Below are positions 25,614-34,254 of a DNA stretch of 55,760 nucleotides, piece by piece. The stretch lies in assembly GCA_017381865.1 (NCBI GenBank), contig JAFOBJ010000029.1:1-55760 (forward strand), written 5' to 3'. The position numbers were made by a program, and so were the translations under genes. Each line of letters begins with the position of its first letter. Position 1 is the stretch's first letter. The notes beneath the pieces were generated by a model. That model saw nothing but the letters and a program-made list of their open reading frames with translations. It had not been told where the DNA came from and did not search any database. This stretch comes from Bacteroidales bacterium (GTDB lineage: Bacteria; Bacteroidota; Bacteroidia; Bacteroidales; F082).

Positions 25614-26371
25614 AAACACCGATATTAGAATTCAAGAACACATGTGTCTCTTACACCAAACAGACTATGGCAGTGAAATATGTATCTGCCGCCATTGAAA
25701 GAAACACCATCACTGCCATCATGGGACCTTCAGGCTGCGGAAAATCAACATTATTGCGTGCAGCAAATCTTATGCACAACCTCTATCAGAACATACAAGT
25801 CAATGGAGAAATATTGCTGAATGGAGAAAACATACTTGCAATGGAACCTATCGACGTACGTCGTAGAGTTGGGATGGTATTCCAACGCCCTGCCCCATTT
25901 CCAACGATGAGCATATATGACAATGTTTTATCTGGATTTACCTTAAACGGCATCAATTTATCCAAATCAGAAAAAGACGCGACAGTGGAACGTTGTCTGA
26001 AAAATGTAGCTCTTTGGGACGAAGTAAAAGACGTTTTAAATAAGAAAGGTACTTTCCTCTCTGGCGGACAACAGCAGCGTTTATGTATTGCACGCGCCTT
26101 GGCAATGAAGCCTGACGTACTTCTGATGGACGAACCGACTTCCGCCCTCGACCCTATCGCCACAAAACATATTGAAGAATTATTGTTAGAATTACAAAAA
26201 GAAGTAACAATATTAATTGTGACACACAATATGGGACAGGCACGAAGAATATCATCAAAATCAATGTTTATGTATTTGGGAGAACTCGTTGAATATGACT
26301 ATACTGAGAATATGTTCACAAATCCAAAAGACGAACGCACCAAAGCTTATCTTACTGGCAAGATGGGATAA
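25601..26371 (+). CDS. pstB: Phosphate ABC transporter ATP-binding protein PstB
   Basis: The cytoplasmic ATPase of the importer. It is 256 residues, normal length. Walker A GPSGCGKST (residues 42-50), Q-loop VFQRPAPFPTMSIYDNV, signature LSGGQQQR, Walker B LLMDEPTSALDP and switch His in IVTHNM are all intact. It overlaps pstA and is the last gene of the pst cluster. No separate phoU follows, unlike the usual pstSCAB-phoU order; the next gene carries a PhoU-like domain instead. Confidence 0.97.
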   Translation: MESVKTPILEFKNTCVSYTKQTMAVKYVSAAIERNTITAIMGPSGCGKSTLLRAANLMHNLYQNIQVNGEILLNGENILAMEPIDVRRRVGMVFQRPAPFPTMSIYDNVLSGFTLNGINLSKSEKDATVERCLKNVALWDEVKDVLNKKGTFLSGGQQQRLCIARALAMKPDVLLMDEPTSALDPIATKHIEELLLELQKEVTILIVTHNMGQARRISSKSMFMYLGELVEYDYTENMFTNPKDERTKAYLTGKMG

Positions 26372-26382
26372 CACTCCCATCA

Positions 26383-26439
26383 TTTAACCAAACTCTAATT
26401 TTTTTGAAACATTTTTGTAACATAATTTGTATTGTTTTG
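26383..26439 (+). promoter_or_regulatory. Candidate Pho box and promoter of the Na/Pi cotransporter
   Basis: Units TTTAACCAAAC, TCTAATTTTTT, TGAAACATTTT and TGTAACATAAT repeat at 11-bp spacing. The first 22 bases equal the site before the porin. A weaker -7 element TTGTTTTG starts 27 bases after the shared word, exactly as at the first site. Confidence 0.65.
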
Positions 26440-26463
26440 CAATCGTAAAATAATATAATTTTT

Positions 26464-28200
26464 ATGAGCATATTACAAGTATTTACATTATTCGGAGCAT
26501 TGGGAATGTTCCTTTATGGCATGAATTTAATGAGTTCCGGTTTGCAAAAAGCTGCCGGTGATAAACTAAGAGGTTTCTTATCCGCAATGACATCAAATCC
26601 TTTCAAAGGCGTGATGACAGGCTTGGGAATCACCGCATTGATACAGTCATCATCAGCGACGACGGTCATGGTCGTCAGTTTCGTCAACGCAGGACTTCTG
26701 ACATTAGTACAAGCCATCGGCGTCATCATGGGTGCGAACATAGGCACGACGGTAACAGCTTGGTTGGTCGCATGGCTTGGTTTCAAAGCCGACATCTCAA
26801 TACTCGCAATACCATTGATGATATTCGGTTTCCTTTTCTCCAACTCGAAACAAGACAAACGTAAAAACATCGGCGAACTCATCGTCGGCTTCTCACTCCT
26901 CTTCCTTGGACTTTCCTTCATGAAAGAATCGGTGCCAGACCTCAGAGAGACACCAGCAGTATTAGAATTCGTAACGACATGGTCATCACACGGCTTCGGT
27001 TCAGTGCTGTTATTCCTCGCTTTCGGAACGATATTGACACTCATCCTTCAATCTTCATCAGCCACTATGGCCATCACACTCATTATGTTAAGTATGGGAT
27101 GGATTCCGTTCAGCATGGCATGCGCTATGGTTCTTGGTGAAAACATCGGTACGACAATCACTGCCAACATAGCAGCATCTGTCGGAAACACACAGGCGAA
27201 ACGCGCCGCGATGTCACACACTATCTTCAACCTATTCGGAGTCATCTGGGCGTTGATATTATTCAAGCCATTCTTGAGATTAGTAGGATTCATCACCGAA
27301 TCTATATTCGGCTTGCCAAATCCAGCATCCGACGGATTTGTCGTGAGCGAGGCGACATCAGCAGAAGGAACCGCAGCCTTATACGGATTGTCGATGCTTC
27401 ACACTTTATTCAACACAATCAACACCTTGATTTTAGTGTGGTTCACAAAACTCATAAGCAAGATTGTTTGCAGCATCATACGCACGCCAGAAAATCAAGA
27501 GAAAGAAGTATTCAAACTCAAATACATCTCGGCAGGTCCTTTGGCAACGCCAGAATTGTCAGTAGAACAAGCTTTTAACGAAGTGATACATTTCGCTCAG
27601 ATTTCAAAGAACGGAGCAAAATACGCACAAGAAGCTATCAACGAGACTGACAACAACAAGTTAAACACATTAAAAGAAAAGCTTGTCAAATACGAAGAGA
27701 TTTCCGACAGAATTGAATTTGAAATCGTGACATTCCTTAATGCCGTATCTGCTGAAGAAATAAGCGAAAGCACATCTATGAAGATAAAGGCGATGTATAA
27801 GATCATCGGTGAATTAGAGTCATTAGGCGACTCAGGAGAAAGCATCAGCAGGATTTTATCAAGAAAGAACATACATAAAAAAGAGTTCGATGCTGAAAGC
27901 ATCAAAAACCTCAACACTATGGCTGAAGCTGTCAACGACGCATACGATGCGATGATTACAAACCTCAACGCAGCGCATAAAGGCGAATTGGTCGAAATAT
28001 CAAATGCTTACAACGCAGAAGAGCGACTCAACAACCTTAGAAACGACTTCCGAGACGCCATGATTGAAGACCTTGAAAACAACAGAAACAATTATCAGTC
28101 AAACATATATTACATCGACATCATCAACGCCTACGAGCAAATGGGAGACTTCATGATTAACATCTCTCAAGATTTAGAAAAGGCTTTTATCGAGAAATGA
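26464..28200 (+). CDS. Na/Pi cotransporter (NptA/YjbB type) with C-terminal PhoU-like domain
   Basis: A 578-residue sodium-phosphate symporter. The two inverted repeats carry the QSSSA signature: GITALIQSSSATTVMVVSFVN and LTLILQSSSATMAITLIMLS, with GANIGTT and GENIGTT after each. The last ~220 residues are a helical bundle (residues ~350-575, e.g. KAMYKIIGELESLGDSGESISRIL) resembling PhoU. This may put phosphate-signalling control on the transporter itself, since no stand-alone phoU is seen. It sits 92 bases after pstB with its own phased-repeat promoter. Confidence 0.92.
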   Translation: MSILQVFTLFGALGMFLYGMNLMSSGLQKAAGDKLRGFLSAMTSNPFKGVMTGLGITALIQSSSATTVMVVSFVNAGLLTLVQAIGVIMGANIGTTVTAWLVAWLGFKADISILAIPLMIFGFLFSNSKQDKRKNIGELIVGFSLLFLGLSFMKESVPDLRETPAVLEFVTTWSSHGFGSVLLFLAFGTILTLILQSSSATMAITLIMLSMGWIPFSMACAMVLGENIGTTITANIAASVGNTQAKRAAMSHTIFNLFGVIWALILFKPFLRLVGFITESIFGLPNPASDGFVVSEATSAEGTAALYGLSMLHTLFNTINTLILVWFTKLISKIVCSIIRTPENQEKEVFKLKYISAGPLATPELSVEQAFNEVIHFAQISKNGAKYAQEAINETDNNKLNTLKEKLVKYEEISDRIEFEIVTFLNAVSAEEISESTSMKIKAMYKIIGELESLGDSGESISRILSRKNIHKKEFDAESIKNLNTMAEAVNDAYDAMITNLNAAHKGELVEISNAYNAEERLNNLRNDFRDAMIEDLENNRNNYQSNIYYIDIINAYEQMGDFMINISQDLEKAFIEK

Positions 28201-28223
28201 TTTAAATTTAGTTAATAACAATT

Positions 28224-28256
28224 GAGGCTGACTAGAAATTTAGTCAGCCTCTTATT
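28224..28256. terminator. Bidirectional terminator between the Na/Pi cotransporter and fhs
   Basis: Perfect 11-bp stem GAGGCTGACTA / TAGTCAGCCTC with a GAAATT loop and T-rich tail, between convergent genes. Confidence 0.9.
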
Positions 28257-28280
28257 TTTATGTCTCATCAAATTCTTCTC

Positions 28281-29948
28281 TTAACTCAATCCTTCGATGT
28301 TACCATTGACGATGTCAATATCTTTAGCCTGTGGATTTTTAGGCAATCCTGGCATACGCATAATATCACCCATGATGACAACTATCATCTCAGCTCCGTT
28401 GTTGATGATAATATCGCGCACGTTAAGGTCGAAATCCTTCGCGACGCCGTAAGCCTTTGGATCTGCCGAGAATGAATTCTGTGTCTTTGCAATACATATA
28501 GGATAATGCGAGATTCCTAACGACTCAATCTGCTTGATTTTCTTGAGAGCAACAATTGAATATGCTATATCTTTTGCGCCATAAATCTGCTTAGCCACTT
28601 TATCAATCTTAGTGCGTACAGAATCCTCGTTTTCATAAATAAACTTAAGAGGTTCTGACGGTGTCTTTTCTATTGTCTCAACTACGAGTTTCGCAAGTTC
28701 TTCAGCACCTTTACCTCCATCGGCAAATACGTTGTTCATGCAGAATCCCACTCCTAATTCTTTGCAGTGTTCTGCTACCAATGCTATTTCTTCATCGGTG
28801 TCGCTTGCAAATCTATTGAATGTAACGATAACCTTCTGACCGAAAAGTTTTAAATTCTCGATATGTTTGTCGAGATTTGGAAGACCATTCTTCAATCCTT
28901 CAATATTTGGTTCCTTGATTTTGTCTTCAGGGACACCACCATGCAGTTTCAGACTCTGCGCTGTAGCCACCACGACTGTAAGTTTTGGAGAGAGCCCCCC
29001 CTTACGGCATTTGATGTCAAAGAATTTTTCTGCGCCGAGGTCTGCGCCGAAACCAGCTTCAGTGATTACATAATCGCCATAGCTGAGAGCCATTTTCGTA
29101 GCGATAAGAGAGTTACATCCGTGAGCGATATTAGCGAAAGGACCGCCATGAACGAAAGCAGCTGTGTTTTCTGTTGTCTGTACGAGGTTTGGTTGAATAG
29201 CATCTTTCAGAAGCACTGTTATCGCACCAGCTATACCAAGGTCGTTGACTGTCAGAGGTTGGTCGTCGAATGTGTAACCTAAAAGAATATTACCCACACG
29301 GCGGCGCAAGTCATCAAGGTCTTTAGCGAGACAGAGAATTGCCATAATCTCCGATGCTGGAGTGATGTCGAATCCGCTTTCTGTAGGGAGTCCGTTAGCT
29401 GAACCACCGAGACCAGTGACAATATTACGCAAGCTTCTGTCATTGACGTCGAGCACACGTTTCCATTTTATCTCTTTGAGAGCTAGACCAGTTTTTCTAT
29501 TATGATAGATGTAATTGTCGAGCAGCGCAGTAATCATGTTATGCGCAGATGTTATCGCATGGAAGTCGCCAGTGAAGTGGAGGTTGATATTTTCCATTGG
29601 CAGCACCTGAGAGTATCCGCCGCCTGCCGCACCACCTTTCATGCCGAAGCAAGGACCGAGTGAAGGCTCGCGCAATGCGACAATAGCTTTCTTACCTATT
29701 CTATTAAGGCCCAAGGAGAGACCGATAGAGACAGTCGTTTTACCGATGCCAGCCTTTGTAGGAGTGATAGCAGTGACGAGGATAAGGTTGCTTTTCTTTA
29801 TCTTATCTTCGTCAATAAGAGATAGTGGAAGTTTAGCAATATATTTGCCATAGTTGTTTATCTCATCTGTTGGAACGCCAATATTACTTGCAATATCTTC
29901 GATTCTTTTAAGAGAAGTTTCTCTTGCGATTTCAATATCAGATTTCAT
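28281..29948 (-). CDS. fhs: Formate--tetrahydrofolate ligase
   Basis: Makes 10-formyl-THF from formate, THF and ATP, feeding one-carbon metabolism. It is 555 residues, the normal length. The P-loop-like start is [23 protein letters not shown]. Other family segments are [38 protein letters not shown], and [21 protein letters not shown]. The enzyme runs mainly toward 10-formyl-THF in anaerobes, consistent with the rest of the window. Single gene with its own promoter; terminator shared with the convergent transporter. Confidence 0.97.
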   Translation of the reverse strand: MKSDIEIARETSLKRIEDIASNIGVPTDEINNYGKYIAKLPLSLIDEDKIKKSNLILVTAITPTKAGIGKTTVSIGLSLGLNRIGKKAIVALREPSLGPCFGMKGGAAGGGYSQVLPMENINLHFTGDFHAITSAHNMITALLDNYIYHNRKTGLALKEIKWKRVLDVNDRSLRNIVTGLGGSANGLPTESGFDITPASEIMAILCLAKDLDDLRRRVGNILLGYTFDDQPLTVNDLGIAGAITVLLKDAIQPNLVQTTENTAAFVHGGPFANIAHGCNSLIATKMALSYGDYVITEAGFGADLGAEKFFDIKCRKGGLSPKLTVVVATAQSLKLHGGVPEDKIKEPNIEGLKNGLPNLDKHIENLKLFGQKVIVTFNRFASDTDEEIALVAEHCKELGVGFCMNNVFADGGKGAEELAKLVVETIEKTPSEPLKFIYENEDSVRTKIDKVAKQIYGAKDIAYSIVALKKIKQIESLGISHYPICIAKTQNSFSADPKAYGVAKDFDLNVRDIIINNGAEMIVVIMGDIMRMPGLPKNPQAKDIDIVNGNIEGLS

Positions 29949-29997
29949 ATTAAAAATGTTAAGTTATATAATAAGTATGATTAGTTTGTTAACATAA

Positions 29998-30005
29998 CAA
30001 AGATA
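29998..30005 (-). promoter_or_regulatory. -7 promoter element of fhs
   Basis: TATCTTTG on the minus strand, 49 bases before the ATG. Confidence 0.55.
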
Positions 30006-30135
30006 CGAAAAAAAACGCATATAAGATGGAAAAATTACAACAAAAAGCATATTAAAATTAGGCTTTGAGCAATGAGCCAAAAGCGGTGAACTGTCAATAG
30101 TTTCAAATCAAAACAAGATTTCGTATAGACATAAA

Positions 30136-30178
30136 AAAATAAAACTGCCGACATATTGATTATCAGCAGTTTTATTTT
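30136..30178. terminator. Terminator-like inverted repeat before the island
   Basis: Thirteen-base perfect arms AAAATAAAACTGC / GCAGTTTTATTTT with a 17-base loop and T-rich flanks. No gene immediately uses it; it may insulate the island from fhs. Confidence 0.6.
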
Positions 30179-30193
30179 ACAATTGTTTTATTT

Positions 30194-30217
30194 TGCGGAG
30201 AGAGAGACTCCAGAACT
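30194..30217 (+). other. Possible left attachment site (partial tRNA-Ser 3' end)
   Basis: GCGGAGAGAGAGACTCCAGAAC resembles the 3' end of the tRNA-Ser genes read on the plus strand; 11 of the first 12 bases match 37147-37158, and GAAC matches again. It lies ~7 kb from the tRNA. It could be a worn copy left by tRNA-targeted integration. Confidence 0.35.
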
Positions 30218-30307
30218 TACAAAGTCACAGAAAATCATAAAGTCTCAAATCATTGTAAATTAAGCGTTTATAAAATTGCTAAATTCATTGAAAATCATAA
30301 GGTGCAT

Positions 30308-30338
30308 TTTGATATATGGAAAATTGGATGTAATTTTG
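30308..30338 (+). promoter_or_regulatory. Full -33/-7 promoter of the PLD nuclease gene
   Basis: TTTG (30308-30311), 19 bases, then TAATTTTG (30331-30338): the complete Bacteroidota housekeeping pattern. The ATG at 30366 is 27 bases further on. The -7 overlaps the word TTTTGGGTGTAA, which also occurs at the other island end. Confidence 0.65.
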
Positions 30339-30365
30339 GGTGTAACTTTTAAAACATTAATAGAA

Positions 30366-31160
30366 ATGAAAATATCAAACGCATCAAAAGAGGCTATAGT
30401 TCCTCTTATAATAGGAGACAATAATGAGTTATGGACTGCAAGATCCAGTAAAAACCTCGTTAGCTTATTTCAAACCTATGGTTTTAGAGATGATGTTTAT
30501 AATGGTGCATTGCCCAAATTAAATAATTCAAATCTTAATACATCTAAAACAAACTACACAAAAGATCGTTTGTATAAAATTTCGGATATAGTTCTGAAAC
30601 AATTAATTGAACAACTTATCAGCGAATCTACCGATGCGCACAATGCTATTTCACAACTTAATAATATTCTTGCACACGATAACATTAAGTTGTCATTTAA
30701 CGATGGCTCCATTGTTTGGGAAGGAATCAAAATAGATCCTAAAATCGAAAACGAAGCGATATTTAAGAATAATGAAAAGAATGTCATTGATAATATAAAT
30801 AATGCTAAAGTATCAATTTTAGTTGCAATGGCTTGGTTTACTAATGAAAAAATAAAAGAAGCTTTAGTAAGGAAACGTCAAGAAGGTTTAAGAATAGAAT
30901 TAGTCATTTACAAAGATGGTATAAATGCTGCTCATGGAGTCGATTTAACTGATTTTGATTATAAAGAGATTAGAGGAACCAGAGGTGGATTTATGCATAA
31001 CAAGTTTTGTGTTATTGATAACCAAAAGGTTTTAACTGGCAGTTATAACTGGACAACAAATGCTGAGGCTAGAAATGATGAAAATGTGTTAGTGACTGCT
31101 GATAACACGACAGCTACAAATTACTCTGTAGAATTTAGAAGACTAAAGCCATTGATTTAA
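30366..31160 (+). CDS. PLD-superfamily nuclease with an N-terminal accessory domain
   Basis: A 264-residue protein. The C-terminal half has one complete HKD motif, HNKFCVIDNQKVLTGSYNWT, followed by NDENVLV. A single motif per chain means two chains would form one active site, as in Nuc-type nucleases. The N-terminal ~115 residues (from KEAIVPLIIGDNNELWTARSSKNLVSLFQ to LNNILAHDNIKLSFNDG) resemble N-terminal modules found on abortive-infection-type effectors. The defence link is from resemblance and island position only. The ATG at 30366 is preferred over the longer open frame because a full promoter lies just before it. Confidence 0.75.
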   Translation: MKISNASKEAIVPLIIGDNNELWTARSSKNLVSLFQTYGFRDDVYNGALPKLNNSNLNTSKTNYTKDRLYKISDIVLKQLIEQLISESTDAHNAISQLNNILAHDNIKLSFNDGSIVWEGIKIDPKIENEAIFKNNEKNVIDNINNAKVSILVAMAWFTNEKIKEALVRKRQEGLRIELVIYKDGINAAHGVDLTDFDYKEIRGTRGGFMHNKFCVIDNQKVLTGSYNWTTNAEARNDENVLVTADNTTATNYSVEFRRLKPLI

Positions 31161-31329
31161 AATAAACATTAAAAGAAACATCATTTTTGCTTTGGAGAGC
31201 CGTGAGAAAAACGATGTTCCCATCATTGGAACGTTCCATCCGAATGAGAGTTATTTTTGCGAGCCAGCGTATTGAATTTACCTCAGGCCACCGCATTGAT
31301 GCTGCTAAATGTGATGCTGACAAACAATG
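31161..31329 (+). other. Decayed DNA after the PLD gene
   Basis: Short open stretches in different frames (e.g. SREKNDVPIIGTFHPNESYF) run into stops. No intact gene; probably eroded coding sequence of the mobile element. Confidence 0.4.
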
Positions 31330-32152
31330 AGCGAAGAACGGCTACACAAACAAACTCAAGTAGAGTGTATCGGATATTAATGCCGCCCTCTTCGCTATTA
31401 TACAATAATGCAGGAGGTATTCAAAGAGTACGAGGTTAAGGATATTATGCCTACTCGAGAAGAAATGCACAGAACTTGAACGCATCGAGGCTGAACGGCA
31501 GCATAAAGAACACCAAATAGATCTTGCCGAGCAAGAACTCAAACAGGTGAAATCGGAGATACGCACCGACAAACTCAAAAGCGTAACCACCGATGCAGCC
31601 ACAGCCCTTGCAAGCGGTGTGAGTTCTCTTTTTGGCAGTGGTAAGATGAAATCGTTGGAACGCAAGAACGAGGATTTACGGGATGAGATAGCAATCCGAA
31701 ACGAGACCATCGAGCAACTGCAATCCAATATCAAGCAAATGCAGGTGGAACACCAAAAGCAGATACAGGAGGTGAAGCAATCATACGAAGCGGAACATCG
31801 TAAACAATCGGAGTATATCGACAAGATTTTGCGTTACTTCCCGTATGTGGAGAAATTGATGCCAATGATTAAATACCTCAGCGAGAAAATAGGGTTCAAC
31901 GACAGCCTTATCAAATTATTATGTACCTTTAAGGAAATACCCGTCAAAGGTAAGCTCTACTCAACGATGTTTAACCAATCATTTTCAGCCGATGGTGCGG
32001 TCTGCTCCCTCAAAGAGGACAAAGAGGGAAGATTTGACCTTAGAATCGATGGTGTTTCGCATCACTCTTGGTTCAGACGCAAAAAAGATGAGTTTATGGA
32101 AGCATTAGGGTTGCCGACAAGTAGAAGACAAAATCGAGGGCTGAAACTCTAA
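31330..32152 (+). pseudogene. MobV/Pre-type mobilization relaxase, decayed, C-terminal part only
   Basis: The last ~200 codons (31547-32152) are open: a coiled coil (MKSLERKNEDLRDEIAIRNE) and an end like that of Bacteroides MobV relaxases (LYSTMFNQSFSADGA, LRIDGVSHHSWF). Upstream, the recognisable relaxase words occur in different frames: DINAALFAII, then QEVFKEYEVKDIMPTREEM, then ELERIEAERQHKEH, so at least two frameshifts have accumulated. The N-terminal nickase domain with its catalytic His/Tyr motifs is missing. The gene marks the region as a former mobilizable element that can no longer nick its own origin. An intact terminator follows. Confidence 0.7.
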
Positions 32153-32163
32153 AATGCACCTCC

Positions 32164-32210
32164 AAGTCGTAATAATTTGCCTAAAATGAGCCTATTATTA
32201 CGACTTTTTT
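32164..32210 (+). terminator. Terminator between the relaxase remnant and the Hxs leader
   Basis: Thirteen-base perfect stem AAGTCGTAATAAT / ATTATTACGACTT with a 17-base loop, then a run of T. It insulates the Hxs transcript from upstream reading. Confidence 0.85.
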
Positions 32211-32211
32211 G

Positions 32212-32219
32212 TAATTTTG
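32212..32219 (+). promoter_or_regulatory. -7 promoter element of the Hxs operon and leader
   Basis: TAATTTTG directly after the terminator. Transcription from it would start near 32224, at the base of the first leader hairpin, ~260 bases before hxsD. Confidence 0.6.
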
Positions 32220-32222
32220 CAG

Positions 32223-32438
32223 TTGGATAGGGGTAACTCTATCCAAGACATATGAGTTAAAAAGAAGCGTTATGCTATCTTGATACTTGGGAACGTAGGA
32301 AATTCACAAAGTATAAGTCAAGAAAAGCGTAATGGTTTCTCACGCATATAGCGTGGGCTGCTATTACCATCCCTCGACTTATACGGGTTTTCCTACGACC
32401 TCCAAGAACGAACGTGGCATTGCAGTTCCACGCTTCTT
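32223..32438 (+). ncRNA. Long structured leader RNA upstream of hxsD
   Basis: First hairpin TTGGATAG / CTATCCAA (32223-32246). Then a rod of nested helices: AAGAAGCGT 32262-32270 with 32430-32438; ATGC 32272-32275 with 32417-32420; CTTGGG 32286-32291 with 32401-32406; CGTAGGAAA 32294-32302 with 32389-32397; GTATAAGTC 32311-32319 with 32376-32384; ATGGT 32332-32336 with 32366-32370; CACGC 32341-32345 with 32351-32355. All nest without crossing. CGTGG/CCACG (32413-32417 / 32428-32432) competes with the outer helix, so two states are possible. No terminator follows, so it reads into hxsD. Overall it is 6S-like in shape, but identity is unknown. Confidence 0.6.
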
Positions 32439-32484
32439 CGTTGAATAAGATTGGTCTTTGGGGGCTGGAAGACTTGGTACGGTT

Positions 32485-32820
32485 ATGGCAGACATTAAAT
32501 TCCCAGTCGTAGAACTTGAAGACAATAAATTTCAAGTTTCGGTAGATTTGAATTTGTATGCAAAAGAGGTTATTACAGCAGCCTTATACAAATTTACCCA
32601 TCTCTATTTCATACATCAGGTAACTGATAGTAGCAATTCCAACTTAGTTCAAATTGTTTTTGAGTCCAAAGAGGATAATCAAGTAAATGCAGATGTTCCA
32701 AAACACTTCTGCAATGAGTTGATAGACCAGCAACTTAGACATTATACGAATAATCAATTTGGACATATTCGAGATTTGATAGTTGAAGAAGCATTCAAAC
32801 CTGTCAATGTAAAACGATGA
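32485..32820 (+). CDS. hxsD: HxsD, His-Xaa-Ser system small protein
   Basis: A 111-residue soluble protein matching the HxsD family that accompanies the paired radical SAM enzymes. The family hallmark near the C-terminus (an LLNDYxLRE-like segment followed by IRxLIxxxAF) appears as ELIDQQLRHYTNNQFGHIRDLIVEEAF. The rest is a small alpha/beta domain with one Cys (FCNELI). It has no signal peptide. Its exact job is not established; a recognition or carrier role for the precursor is plausible. It opens the operon, 3 bases before hxsB. The ATG at 32485 is chosen over a TTG at 32458. Confidence 0.85.
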   Translation: MADIKFPVVELEDNKFQVSVDLNLYAKEVITAALYKFTHLYFIHQVTDSSNSNLVQIVFESKEDNQVNADVPKHFCNELIDQQLRHYTNNQFGHIRDLIVEEAFKPVNVKR

Positions 32821-32823
32821 ATT

Positions 32824-34248
32824 ATGGCTTATCAACTATTGCCGTTCCGCTTTGAACGATTTAATGATAATGAATATCTCCTAACTAACGAAGTGGGAGA
32901 ATATATATTTTTACAGAATGAAGACTTTTATCATCTTGTAAAAGGTGATATGGATGAACATTGTGATTTGTTTTATGATATAGCCTCAAAACAAATTGCA
33001 ACCACTGATAACGTTACGGATGTAATCCCGATGCTTGCTACTAAATTCCGTACCAAGAAAAGCATATTGAGGGATTTTACATCTTTGCATATGGTTGTGC
33101 CTACTTTACGCTGTAATTCAAGTTGTATTTATTGCCAAGTTGCACGTAAGAATATGGACGACCATTCTGCAAATATGACAAAGAAAACAGCTAAAAATGT
33201 AGTTAAAACCATATTTCAATCGCCCTCGCCATTTATAAAGATAGAGTTTCAAGGTGGAGACCCATCTACTGATTTTGAAATGGTTAAGTATATTATTGAA
33301 GAGGCTGAATGGCAGAATCTATTCAAGAAACGTGTACTTGAATTTGTTATATGTACTAATCTGACATTGCTTAACGAGGATATGGTAAAATACCTCAAAA
33401 AGCATAAATGTATGATTTCAACATCCTTAGATGGTCCAAAGGATTTGCACGACACAAATCGTCCTTTACAGAATAAAGACTTAGACCATCACGCTATATT
33501 TGAAAAGAACCTAACTATGATACGCGACATTTGGGGGGATAAAGAGTGTGTTTCCGCCTTGATGACAACATCAAAACATAGTTTAGGGCGTTTCAAAGAA
33601 ATCATTGATGAGTATGTTCGATTAGGATTTAACAATATCTTCTTACGTTCTCTTAATCCATACGGATTTGCAAAGCAGTATAAAGAAAAAATTGCTTATC
33701 CCGTAGAAGAATTTATTGAGAACTATAAAGAAGGTCTTAATTATATAATTGAGTTAAATAAGAAGGGTACATTTTTCATTGAGGGTTTTGCCGCATTATT
33801 GCTTAAACGAATGTTGACCCCATTTGCAACAGGTTTTGTTGACTTACAATCACCTGCTGGCGTTGGAATCGCAGGAGCAATTTATGATTATGACGGGAAT
33901 GTGTATGTCTCTGATGAAGCCCGAATGATGGCTCGTTTCAAGAATTTCTATTTCAGACTTGGAAATGTGAATGAGAATACTTACCAAGAAATGTTCAATG
34001 GTGAATTACTTCATAATATTATTTCATCCGCTTGTACGGAATGTTTACCTATGTGCTCGGAATGTGTATTCCAACCATATTGTGGTGCTGACCCCGTCCG
34101 TAATATGTCAGAGCAGGGAGATATGATAGGATTCCGTCCAACCAATGAAATGTGCAAGAAAACAAAGGCGATTATACGCTATCTGTTTGAGTTATTAAAG
34201 AAGCACGACCCTGAGATAAATAGAATATTTTGGTCTTGGATAAATTGA
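32824..34248 (+). CDS. hxsB: HxsB, radical SAM/SPASM-type peptide maturase
   Basis: A 474-residue iron-sulfur enzyme. N-terminal start LLPFRFERFNDNEYLLTNEVGEYIFL is family-typical. The radical SAM motif is CNSSCIYC (C97, C101, C104), with GGDPSTD and STSLDGP nearby. The C-terminus has a SPASM-like cluster with C404, C407, C411, C414, C420 and C444, expected to bind auxiliary Fe-S clusters, as in enzymes that crosslink or modify ribosomal peptides. It should use SAM to make a 5'-deoxyadenosyl radical and act on HxsA, probably at its His/Ser repeats. The reaction on this Bacteroidales version is not known to me. It sits between hxsD and hxsC. Confidence 0.92.
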   Translation: MAYQLLPFRFERFNDNEYLLTNEVGEYIFLQNEDFYHLVKGDMDEHCDLFYDIASKQIATTDNVTDVIPMLATKFRTKKSILRDFTSLHMVVPTLRCNSSCIYCQVARKNMDDHSANMTKKTAKNVVKTIFQSPSPFIKIEFQGGDPSTDFEMVKYIIEEAEWQNLFKKRVLEFVICTNLTLLNEDMVKYLKKHKCMISTSLDGPKDLHDTNRPLQNKDLDHHAIFEKNLTMIRDIWGDKECVSALMTTSKHSLGRFKEIIDEYVRLGFNNIFLRSLNPYGFAKQYKEKIAYPVEEFIENYKEGLNYIIELNKKGTFFIEGFAALLLKRMLTPFATGFVDLQSPAGVGIAGAIYDYDGNVYVSDEARMMARFKNFYFRLGNVNENTYQEMFNGELLHNIISSACTECLPMCSECVFQPYCGADPVRNMSEQGDMIGFRPTNEMCKKTKAIIRYLFELLKKHDPEINRIFWSWIN

Positions 34249-34254
34249 TTTGAA

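Noticed and set aside
28260-28475. Small plus-strand frame over the fhs 3' end
   Set aside because: A shadow of fhs with no promoter or protein features.
30006-30193. A small gene between fhs and the island
   Set aside because: Only an inverted repeat is visible; open stretches are short with no start context.
32262-32438. Retron or group II intron RNA
   Set aside because: No reverse transcriptase gene is nearby, and no intron boundary or domain V-like sequence is recognised. The helices fit a plain rod.
32223-32438. Firm call of 6S RNA
   Set aside because: The general shape fits, but there is no terminator, it sits in an accessory operon leader, and I cannot match conserved 6S positions.
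32275-32535. Open frame on the minus strand across the Hxs leader
   Set aside because: It covers a strongly structured leader and the hxsD start, with no recognisable protein features or promoter.
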